NCBI RefSeq assembly: GCF_000193635.1
Contig: NZ_AEKT01000057.1
Span: 62,001 to 126,000 of the forward strand
Reading direction: 5' to 3'
Origin: Weissella cibaria KACC 11862
Lineage (GTDB): Bacteria > Bacillota > Bacilli > Lactobacillales > Lactobacillaceae
Length of the DNA stretch: 64,000 nt
Shown piece by piece: positions 7,681 to 14,713 of the stretch (the first letter of the stretch is position 1; every line of letters starts with the position of its first letter). The position numbers were made by a program, and so were the translations under genes. The notes beneath the pieces were generated by a model. It searched no databases. It saw only the letters and a list, made by a program, of their open reading frames with translations, and had not been told where the DNA came from.

Positions 7681-8999
7681 GATGCTGTGACTTCCCCTTT
7701 TTCACGACCTGGTAAAACAATATTTAAGAACACTGCCAACACGGATGTGACAACAACGGCGTTCTCAATCACTAAACGAATTAATTCTGGTAATTGTTGG
7801 AAAATTTGTGGATACACGGTGACACCAATGCCGGCCCCAATTGAAATGGCTGCAATCATTAAATTGCGTTCCTTACCAAAATCAACCGTGCGCAAAATGG
7901 TCGTTCCCTGGATACCAATCGTACCAAACAAGACAATCATGGCCCCGCCCAACACAGATGTTGGAATAATCGTCGCCAGTGCACCAAACTTTGGTAACAA
8001 ACCAATTAAAATCAAAATAACTGCAGCGTAGTAAATAGGTTGTTTCGTCTTAACGCCTGATAAGCGCACCACACCAACATTTTGTGAAAACGTTGAATAT
8101 GGAAAGGTGTTAAACAAACCAGATAGCACCACGGCTAACCCTTCAGCGCGATATCCCTTTGCCATGTCTTGATTTGTTAGCTTGCGTCCCGTTAAATCAG
8201 CTAACGCGAAGTACACACCGGTTGACTCAATCATTGAGGTCAACGCAATGATAATCATCGTAATAATCGCTGAAGAATGGAACGTTGGCACACCCAAGAA
8301 AAAAGGCGTTGGTAAATGGAACCATGACGCTGCCGCAACGGGTGCTAACGATACTTTACCCAAAATTGCGGCAAAAGCGGTCCCCAGCACAATTCCCAAT
8401 AGAATTGAAATGGCCTTGGTAAAGCCTTTCGCTAACAAACTAACGAGGACAATAATTGCAATCGTAAACGTACCAATTGCTAGGTTTGCTGGACTACCGA
8501 ATGATTTGGCAGCGACATCTCCGCCACCTAAATTTTGAATACCAACTGGAATCAACGCAAACCCAATCACCGTAATCAAAGATCCCGTAACAACTGGCGG
8601 AAAAAATTCACGTAATCGCGCAAATAGGCCCGCAATCAAAAATACGAAGACCCCCGCTGAAATGGTCGCACCATACATCGCACCGATACCCAACGTGCCA
8701 CCTATATTAATCAAGGGGGACACCGACTGAATCGCCGAACCTAACACAACTGGCATCGCGATACCAGTGAGGCGCGTACTCTTTAGCTGTAGCAATGTAC
8801 CAATTCCTGTCATAAAGATATCCGCCGAAATCAAGTACGCCATTTGTTGTGGTGTAAAGTGCAGTGCTGCCCCGATTAACAACGGTACTAGAATACCCCC
8901 AGAATACATGGCTAACACGTGTTGCAAGCCCAACACTAGCGCTTGTAGTTTATTAGTCTTCACGACCGGTTCGGCTTTAACACCTGCGACAGCTTCCAT
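7677..8999 (-). CDS. pbuX: Xanthine permease (NCS2 family)
   Basis: 440-residue polytopic NCS2 (nucleobase:cation symporter-2) permease. The early LGLQHVLAMYSGGILVPLLIG segment and the later ALTSMIESTGVYFALADLTG motif place it in the xanthine/uric acid permease group. The start at 8999 is chosen because GGAGGGG lies 9 bases upstream. An open frame continues to 9065 but runs into the riboswitch terminator and would add an implausible leader. First gene of pbuX-xpt; expression should fall when guanine or xanthine is plentiful. Confidence 0.93.
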   Translation of the reverse strand: MEAVAGVKAEPVVKTNKLQALVLGLQHVLAMYSGGILVPLLIGAALHFTPQQMAYLISADIFMTGIGTLLQLKSTRLTGIAMPVVLGSAIQSVSPLINIGGTLGIGAMYGATISAGVFVFLIAGLFARLREFFPPVVTGSLITVIGFALIPVGIQNLGGGDVAAKSFGSPANLAIGTFTIAIIVLVSLLAKGFTKAISILLGIVLGTAFAAILGKVSLAPVAAASWFHLPTPFFLGVPTFHSSAIITMIIIALTSMIESTGVYFALADLTGRKLTNQDMAKGYRAEGLAVVLSGLFNTFPYSTFSQNVGVVRLSGVKTKQPIYYAAVILILIGLLPKFGALATIIPTSVLGGAMIVLFGTIGIQGTTILRTVDFGKERNLMIAAISIGAGIGVTVYPQIFQQLPELIRLVIENAVVVTSVLAVFLNIVLPGREKGEVTAS

Positions 9000-9056
9000 A
9001 ATAAATAACCCCTCCATGTGTGTCGCAACCACTACCCCCAACAGGTTAACTAACGA

Positions 9057-9192
9057 AAAAAGCACCCACTCTCACGCTTAAAAAGCATGCAGAATGGGTG
9101 CACGAATATCGTTTAAAACACTATCAGTAGTCTGTCTCTCGGGAAACAGGTAGGAACTCGCTGGCCATTCTCCAGCAATTATACCGATAGTG
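9057..9192 (-). promoter_or_regulatory. Purine riboswitch with intrinsic terminator
   Basis: Minus-strand aptamer at 9119-9192 with P1 ends CACTATC/GATAGTG and the conserved TATAAT, GAGAATGGCC, GTTCCTACC and GACTAC core segments in order. The C in GACTAC (position 74 of known aptamers) indicates guanine/xanthine-class rather than adenine specificity. A terminator hairpin GCACCCA..TGC / GC.TG..TGGGTGC plus TTTTTT (about 9057-9102) follows, the usual off-switch upstream of pbuX-xpt. Confidence 0.93.
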
Positions 9193-9217
9193 ATTACGTC
9201 ATATTTAATTGTTACTT

Positions 9218-9245
9218 ACTATAGCAAACTTACCAGAAAATGCAA
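9218..9245 (-). promoter_or_regulatory. pbuX-xpt promoter
   Basis: Minus strand: -35 TTGCAT (9240-9245), 16-base spacer, -10 TATAGT (9218-9223) preceded by TGC, an extended -10. The transcript would start just ahead of the riboswitch P1. Confidence 0.75.
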
Positions 9246-9279
9246 ACATTATTTTCAACAGAATAAAAATCGTTCGTCA

Positions 9280-10413
9280 TTACTTGATTGGTAAGCCAGC
9301 CGTGGCTGCTTGGCGAATACCATTTTTATAGGTATACACTTTATAATGAACCGTCTTTTTCCCAGTATAGGGTCGACCATCTTTAATCCAACGCCAGCCA
9401 ACCTTGCGCCCCGTCACATCCTTAACCATGACATAAGCATCCTTAACTAGGCCACGTGAAGCAAAGGTATTTGTTAACTGGTTTGACCCGTTACTGGTTG
9501 TTGAAATCGCATATACTTTGTGATCAATTAGAATATTTCCCTGGGCAGGCACGCCATTTTTAGCTAAATAATAGGTTTTGCCGTTCCGCTTTAACCACCG
9601 ACTTTTTAGCGCAACACCATCATCAAAATAACGATAACCCGCGACCGTTGTTTGCAACCCATTCGCTAACTTATCGGCAATGTAATAGCGTTTGTCCCGC
9701 CAGCCAGTATATGTTTTAGCCTTGTAACCGTCCCCCGCAATTTGCTTGGCAACAGCCTCACCGATCTTATAATATGCGGCCTGAGTTGGATGCGTCGTAT
9801 GATCACCTAACTCTTTATGGTAGTTAAAATTATTAACCACGCGGGCATTAATCGGCTTAACACCTAACTGTTGATATGCCAACAACAACGCTTGTTTCTC
9901 TTGCAAATAACTATAGCCACCTAGACGAATCGTGTTGAGCGTATCCCCGTCTTCCCATGTTCCTTGTGGCATCAACGCATAAAACTTCGCCCGTGGTGCT
10001 AAGGCCTTTAATTGGCGTACATTATTCTGCAACGTCCCAATCACAACTGGTAATGCATTGTCACTGTGCAAATAATCATTGATACCTAACCCTATCAACA
10101 CAAGATTGGCTTTTTTAAACGCCTTGTCCTTGCTAATTAGTTGCGTTGTTGCTGAAAAATCACGTTGATACGTCGAATGTCCTGAAATCATCGCGCCCGA
10201 AACCGAATATTCATTGTGCGCCGTCACATGTAACTTATCCGCTGCCACCAACGGATACGGCGCCGTTACAATTTTATGGCCATCCCAACCAACCGCAGTG
10301 GAATCACCAATCGCCCATAACGTATCTGCTGATGCTGTCATTGGTACAGACATTGCCCCCACCAGACTCACCAACAGACACAGCATCCCTTTTCTCATTA
10401 ATCTGAACCCCAT
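9280..10413 (-). CDS. Secreted SGNH/GDSL hydrolase with C-terminal wall-binding-like repeats
   Basis: 377 residues. A Sec signal peptide (about 1-29, cut after MTASA) is followed by an SGNH esterase/lipase domain: WAIGDSTAVGWDG carries the nucleophile Ser (block I), GLGINDY resembles block III and DHTTHP supplies the Asp-His pair. The C-terminal third (about 255-377) has aromatic/Gly repeats such as GKTYYLAKNGVPAQG and VGWRWIKDGRPYTGKK, reminiscent of glucan- or choline-binding-like cell-surface repeats. Likely an extracellular, wall-associated deacetylase or esterase. A GCAGGA motif precedes the chosen ATG; the ATG 15 bases further in is an alternative start. Confidence 0.8.
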   Translation of the reverse strand: MGFRLMRKGMLCLLVSLVGAMSVPMTASADTLWAIGDSTAVGWDGHKIVTAPYPLVAADKLHVTAHNEYSVSGAMISGHSTYQRDFSATTQLISKDKAFKKANLVLIGLGINDYLHSDNALPVVIGTLQNNVRQLKALAPRAKFYALMPQGTWEDGDTLNTIRLGGYSYLQEKQALLLAYQQLGVKPINARVVNNFNYHKELGDHTTHPTQAAYYKIGEAVAKQIAGDGYKAKTYTGWRDKRYYIADKLANGLQTTVAGYRYFDDGVALKSRWLKRNGKTYYLAKNGVPAQGNILIDHKVYAISTTSNGSNQLTNTFASRGLVKDAYVMVKDVTGRKVGWRWIKDGRPYTGKKTVHYKVYTYKNGIRQAATAGLPIK

Positions 10414-10486
10414 CCATTATCCTGCTACTTACAGATTATCATGATTAATCTATTTTTGTTCTCTAAATTTGTCACAAATTTGAAAC

Positions 10487-10524
10487 AAAAAAGAGACTGG
10501 GACAGCATTCACTGTCTCAGCCTC
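10487..10524 (-). terminator. Terminator of the flavin disulfide reductase gene
   Basis: Minus-strand stem GAGGCTGAGACAG / CTGTCCCAGTCTC followed by TTTTTT. It belongs to the same GAG-TGAGACAG hairpin type as the one at 28531-28567, a common lactic acid bacterial terminator form. Confidence 0.85.
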
Positions 10525-10535
10525 AAAAGTAAGCT

Positions 10536-11876
10536 TTAGAAGAAGTATTCTAAGTCTGACGCCGGCGTTGGGTAGGCATACAAACGATCACGAATCGCTT
10601 GGTAACCATCTTTGTTATTAATCGCTTCAGTAAAGTAATTAATCAACTCATCGGCATGCGCACTCAAAACCGTGGCACCAACCAACTTCTTATTTGCGTC
10701 CAAGACAACCTTGGCCCGGGCAGCTGGCTCACCTGTTCGGTAATACGTAAACCAGTTGGTCATATCGATATCACGAACTGAATAGCCATCCGCCTCAGCG
10801 TATTGCGTTGGTACGCCAACAGCTGCTAACTTAGGCGTCCCGTATACAACAACTGGCACAGCCGGATACGTAATTGGCTCGTCATGACCCAAAATCACTG
10901 AAGCTGCGTAACGTGCTTCGTAGTAACCCACCGTTGTAATCCGTGGTCGGCTTGTATTGGCAACGTCACCCGCCGCGTAAATGTGTGGATTTGACGTCCG
11001 CAAGAATTCGTCCACGTTAATCCCGTGAATATCATCTTCAACCCCAGCATTCTCCAAGGCCAACGTGTCATTGTTACCCACACGACCTACTGCGCGCAAA
11101 ACCAATTTTGTTGGCAACGTACTACCAAAACTCAATGTGGCGTTCAGCCCGTCATCAGTCTTAGCAACTTCAGTCACTTCTGTGTTGAAGTACACCCGAA
11201 TGCCACGATCATCTAATTGATCAAGTAGCGTATCAACGAAAGCTTCATCGAAACCAGTCAATAACTCACTACCACGCACCACCAAGTGCACTTGTGCCCC
11301 AGCAGCGGCCGCAATTGACGCAAATTCAACCGCGATATAACCACCACCGATAATCACAACGTCTTCTGGCATTGCAGGCAAACTCAAGAACGTCTCTGAA
11401 TCAATCGTTAGCTCAGCCCCAGGAATATCCAACTCAGCTGGACGTTGCCCAACCGTCAAAATCCAGTCGGTTGCTTGTACTTCAATGTCTTCATCCCCAT
11501 GCACAACAACTGTATCTGAGTTGATGAAGTGGGCTGCCCCATAAACGTGCGCAATCCCATTTGCATCCAATGAGTGCACTGTCTTTTCAGGAATTGCTTC
11601 CGTAAAGCGCATCTTACGGCCCATCAATGATTCCCAGTTAATCGCCACTTGACCATCGACACCGTCACCGCTCAGAAACTCAACGTGTTCTTTCGCTTCA
11701 ACCGCGGCCAAAAGGATTTTCTTAGGGTCACAACCATAGTTTGGGCAAGTGCCACCCCAGAGGTACTTTTCAATCAAGGCAACCGTCTTACCAGCGGCCA
11801 CAATATCTTCCGCGGCAGCGAGTCCTGCTGGTCCAGCACCAATGATGGCAACGTCATAATGCAATGTTTCAGCCAT
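10536..11876 (-). CDS. FAD-dependent pyridine nucleotide-disulfide oxidoreductase
   Basis: 446-residue flavoprotein of the glutathione reductase / mercuric reductase family. FAD-binding GAGPAG is at 13-18, the redox-active pair Cys44-Cys49 in GGTCPNYGC, the second Rossmann motif GGGYIAVEFAS in the middle and the AAGD motif before the interface domain. The C-terminal motif reads YAYPTPASDL where true glutathione reductases have His-Pro-Thr..Glu, so the usual proton-relay His is absent. I therefore call it a generic NAD(P)H:disulfide oxidoreductase rather than gor. The surroundings (methionine sulfoxide reductase, thioredoxin) suggest thiol redox defence. Confidence 0.85.
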   Translation of the reverse strand: MAETLHYDVAIIGAGPAGLAAAEDIVAAGKTVALIEKYLWGGTCPNYGCDPKKILLAAVEAKEHVEFLSGDGVDGQVAINWESLMGRKMRFTEAIPEKTVHSLDANGIAHVYGAAHFINSDTVVVHGDEDIEVQATDWILTVGQRPAELDIPGAELTIDSETFLSLPAMPEDVVIIGGGYIAVEFASIAAAAGAQVHLVVRGSELLTGFDEAFVDTLLDQLDDRGIRVYFNTEVTEVAKTDDGLNATLSFGSTLPTKLVLRAVGRVGNNDTLALENAGVEDDIHGINVDEFLRTSNPHIYAAGDVANTSRPRITTVGYYEARYAASVILGHDEPITYPAVPVVVYGTPKLAAVGVPTQYAEADGYSVRDIDMTNWFTYYRTGEPAARAKVVLDANKKLVGATVLSAHADELINYFTEAINNKDGYQAIRDRLYAYPTPASDLEYFF

Positions 11877-11940
11877 TTCTATCTCCTACGTTTTTTAATT
11901 TTGTAGTTCTATCATACCAGTCTTGTCTAGCAAGTTTGGC

Positions 11941-12441
11941 TTAGATGTATTGCAACAAAATCTTAGTAAAGTGCTCGATTTCAGCTTGTTCCTTAATGCC
12001 AAAACGGTTAAAGGCCGTTGAGTCGATATCCAAGACACCCAAACGCTTACCTGAAGCTGTCGTCAATGGCACAACAATTTCAGCATTTGAAGCAGGATCG
12101 CAAGCGATGTGACCGTCGAAGACGTGCACATCGGCGACACGAATCGTCTCTTGCTTGCTAAAGGCATCGCCAACCACACCTGAACCAGGCTTAATGCGAA
12201 CAACCGCAGCCTTTCCAACGAAAGGTCCCAAGATTAATTCATCAATCTTCTCATCGTACAAGTAAAAACCGGCCCAGTTAACTTGCTTCAAGTTTTCTTG
12301 CAAAATAGCCGCCGCATTCGCCAAGTTGGCCAATGGGAACTTTTCTGATTCTTCACCCTTAATCCACTCAATCAACAATTGTGAAATCAAAGGTGTCTTT
12401 ACCAAGGTATCTGCTTCTGCACGTGTAATCTCAATAGCCAT
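11941..12441 (-). CDS. msrC: GAF-domain free methionine-(R)-sulfoxide reductase
   Basis: 166-residue single GAF-domain protein reducing free L-methionine-(R)-sulfoxide with thioredoxin as donor. The signature VADVHVFDGHIACDPASNAEIVVPL-type core is present and carries the family's catalytic Cys in GHIACD. The two other cysteines of the Escherichia coli enzyme (in KIAC and GVCG) are both Val here (AAVV and GVVG), so this is a one-cysteine version. The start at 12441 has GAGGA about 9 bases upstream; a longer frame to 12465 lacks a site. A T-box leader with a probable Met specifier lies upstream and a thioredoxin gene precedes that. Confidence 0.85.
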   Translation of the reverse strand: MAIEITRAEADTLVKTPLISQLLIEWIKGEESEKFPLANLANAAAILQENLKQVNWAGFYLYDEKIDELILGPFVGKAAVVRIKPGSGVVGDAFSKQETIRVADVHVFDGHIACDPASNAEIVVPLTTASGKRLGVLDIDSTAFNRFGIKEQAEIEHFTKILLQYI

Positions 12442-12504
12442 AATATATATCCTCACTTTAATCAAATAATCTATCTTCTTAACAACTCATAAATTCGCGG
12501 ATAA

Positions 12505-12795
12505 AAAGAAAAAGTCGTCCCTAGCCAGACTAAAATGTCTGACTAGGGACGACTTCATCGTGTTACCACCCTAATTTATGTATTTGTCACCAAATACACC
12601 TCTACAGTTCGCCGCACTCAAGCGGATAAACCAGGGAAGATAACGGTTCCTGCCGTGGTAACAGCTTGCACCATCACCATTTCTCCGAGCTCATCTTCAT
12701 GTCTTGAACAGAACGACTTCTCATCAACCAGCCGCTTTCTGAATCAGTTCGTAACACTACTCTTCTCATCAACGAATTTATGTCTTAACTTGATG
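12505..12795 (-). promoter_or_regulatory. T-box leader, probable methionine specifier
   Basis: Minus strand: a Stem I region with GATGAGAAGAGTAGT (K-turn/AGTA box) and an apical CAGAAAGCGGC-GGTTGATGAG motif; then the conserved ACCGTTATC, a CCGC..GCGG stem III and the T-box AGGGTGGTAACACG. A strong terminator follows, stem AAGTCGTCCCTAG..CTAGGGACGACTT (12512-12555), ending in TTTTTCTTTTT. The descending side of Stem I reads AAGACATGAAG; ATG followed by A (12698-12700) is the best specifier candidate, giving tRNA-Met. T-box class is certain, the specifier is inferred. The next gene is free methionine sulfoxide reductase. Confidence 0.88.
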
Positions 12796-12801
12796 AACTG
12801 T

Positions 12802-12830
12802 ATATTACACGCCCCAAATTAGAATGTCAA
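12802..12830 (-). promoter_or_regulatory. Promoter of the T-box/msrC transcript
   Basis: Minus strand: consensus -35 TTGACA (12825-12830), 17-base spacer, -10 TAATAT (12802-12807). Confidence 0.85.
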
Positions 12831-12859
12831 CACTAATATGAGAAAATGTTCATCTAATT

Positions 12860-13198
12860 TTAAGCAATATTTTTAGTTACCCATGCCAAAACATCATTTG
12901 GGTTCAATCGCTCACCGTTACCAATGTGCGCTACTTGTTCGCCACCCTCAAACAAGACAAAGGCTGGAATTCCCATTAAGCCTTGCTCTTGAGCGATTGC
13001 CAAATTGGCATCACGATCGGCATCGAACCAGCTAGCGCCCGCATTTTCAACGGCTTCTTTAATATCTTTGACAAATGGCTTAATTGCCTTACAATCACCA
13101 CACCAATCGGCTTGTAAGAACATCACTTGCTTGCCTGGTTGGGCAAGCAAGTCCTTGATTTCATCATCAGTATGATTGACTGGCTTATAAAATTCCAT
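12860..13198 (-). CDS. Thioredoxin-family protein
   Basis: 112-residue thioredoxin fold with active site Trp32-Cys33-Gly-Asp-Cys36 (WCGDC instead of the classical WCGPC) and the cis-Pro loop GIPAF (about 76-80). No signal peptide, so cytosolic. The Asp in place of Pro shifts redox behaviour in related proteins and marks a thioredoxin-like protein rather than canonical TrxA. AAGGGAG lies 7 bases before the ATG. It sits upstream of msrC on the same strand, separated by the msrC promoter, and has a hairpin leader of its own (13268-13393). It could be the electron donor for MsrC (inference). Confidence 0.88.
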   Translation of the reverse strand: MEFYKPVNHTDDEIKDLLAQPGKQVMFLQADWCGDCKAIKPFVKDIKEAVENAGASWFDADRDANLAIAQEQGLMGIPAFVLFEGGEQVAHIGNGERLNPNDVLAWVTKNIA

Positions 13199-13267
13199 AG
13201 TATTGCTCCCTTAAAACACTTTCCCTCTCCCTAACACCCTATCGTTTTATCACGCACTCGTCAACAG

Positions 13268-13393
13268 ACGAAAAAAGCGCCTGGAAACGGGAAGGTCAGG
13301 GCGCTTTTTACTAACCGCGGTTTTCACGCCATTAGCAGAGGCTAGTCAAACCTCTTCAGGGTTGATAATACGCCGTAAAAACAACTCGGTCAA
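13268..13393 (-). ncRNA. Promoter plus ~90-nt structured leader ending in a terminator, upstream of the thioredoxin gene
   Basis: Minus strand: -35 TTGACC (13388-13393), 17-base spacer, -10 TATTAT (13365-13370). The predicted RNA begins near 13358 and holds a GAGG..CCTC hairpin, a GCTAA-GCG..CGC-TTAG hairpin, then a terminator AAAAAGCGCC..GGCGCTTTTTT (13271-13310), about 70 bases before the thioredoxin start. This is the shape of an attenuator/riboswitch or a short sRNA. It matches no class I can name. The terminator also serves the exporter gene ending at 13440 on the same strand. Confidence 0.55.
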
Positions 13394-13439
13394 CAGTTTT
13401 ATTAATATTAAATTAGTATAATTAGAAAACGGATAGTTA

Positions 13440-14696
13440 TCAATTGATGGTGGCTGTTCGTCGCATCATCTTAACGGAATAGCCGATTAGGATAACCCCC
13501 AGCCCCACAATACCGTACCATGCGATTGTAGTTGAGAAGATATTCGCAATTCCTAAGAAAACCACTTGACCCAATGGCACACCTATCATTTCAAACGTTC
13601 CCAACAATCCAGCAACGGTTGTTAAGTGTTCTTCCGGTACAATACGTGTGACCAGGGCGCCATACTTGGGATTTAATTTGCCCATTGCGAAACCAAGCAG
13701 AAAATTAATCACAATTAATAGACCGAACCGGGGTAGGAACAATACCGCTAGTGCATTAATCACCATCATCATTAATACCACGTTCACCAAACTTGGTAAT
13801 TTGATTTTATGCAAATAGCCATTAAACAAGGACGAACCAGCAACGATACCGACACCGATGCCAGCATCGATCAGCGCCAACGTTGTCCCGTAACCACCAT
13901 GCCACATTTGCTTATTAGCCAGTACCGACAGTTGTAGCAACCCTTGCGCGGCATTTCCCAATAAATTAACCAGGCCCGCCATACTAATGATGTAAACCAT
14001 CATCGCATCTTGCTTCACCACCGCAAAGCCAGCTACCATCATCGCACGCAGGTGTGTATCGGCCGGTTTAACGAGATCGGAAAACTGTCGGTCCGTGACC
14101 AATAATTGCCGGCGCCCAATAAACAGATTCACCCATGATAATAGAAAGAAGCCACCGTTCAATAACGCAAAAATAGTGAAATTATGATGCACGAGCGCCA
14201 GCAAACTAACCCCAATCACACCACCAACCATCGCTAGTATATTATTAATCGCCATCATATACCCGTTCGCCGCTTCCAAGTGTTCATCCACCACAAGATG
14301 CTTGATTAACGGCTGCAAAACCAACCCGGCCACGTTGCTAATCACATCACTCAACACCAAAAACGGCAAAATGATTAATAGTGGCAACCAGCCTGGCGTA
14401 GTCGTAGCAAAGACTACCGCAATGACCACATAGCCTGCGATTTCAATTAAACGGGTAGTTAAAATCCATTGAATTCGTTGCGTCACCCGACCAGCGATTG
14501 CACCAAAGAAAAATTGCAACATACTGGGCAACGCCAGCACCACACTAATAACCGACACCGCTAACTTGGCATGCGGTAATTCTGCTGCGTACACCAAAAA
14601 TGCGTACGTGAACAGCGTTGCACCAAACGCCTGAAACGCCCGACTGACCGCAATCGTGCGAAATTGTTGGTTTTTTAAAAATAATGCTTGAAACAT
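13440..14696 (-). CDS. MFS transporter, probable drug exporter
   Basis: 418-residue major facilitator protein with about 12 membrane segments, resembling macrolide-efflux-type MFS proteins of Gram-positive bacteria (N-terminal FRTIAVSRAFQAFGATLFTYAFLVY, GAIAGRVTQR in the loop-2/3 position). The substrate is unknown. GGGGGG precedes the start. It is the last gene of a three-gene unit with two ABC-exporter genes, 17 bases after the preceding stop, suggesting joint export or resistance. A bidirectional terminator lies about 130 bases downstream. Confidence 0.85.
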   Translation of the reverse strand: MFQALFLKNQQFRTIAVSRAFQAFGATLFTYAFLVYAAELPHAKLAVSVISVVLALPSMLQFFFGAIAGRVTQRIQWILTTRLIEIAGYVVIAVVFATTTPGWLPLLIILPFLVLSDVISNVAGLVLQPLIKHLVVDEHLEAANGYMMAINNILAMVGGVIGVSLLALVHHNFTIFALLNGGFFLLSWVNLFIGRRQLLVTDRQFSDLVKPADTHLRAMMVAGFAVVKQDAMMVYIISMAGLVNLLGNAAQGLLQLSVLANKQMWHGGYGTTLALIDAGIGVGIVAGSSLFNGYLHKIKLPSLVNVVLMMMVINALAVLFLPRFGLLIVINFLLGFAMGKLNPKYGALVTRIVPEEHLTTVAGLLGTFEMIGVPLGQVVFLGIANIFSTTIAWYGIVGLGVILIGYSVKMMRRTATIN

Positions 14697-14713
14697 AACG
14701 CCTACCCCCCTAA

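Noticed and set aside
13311-13370. preQ1 or SAM-type riboswitch identity for the leader before the thioredoxin gene
   Set aside because: The AGAGG..CCTCT hairpin is superficially similar to preQ1-I, but the A-rich tail pairing and other conserved positions are missing, and thioredoxin is not a queuosine gene.
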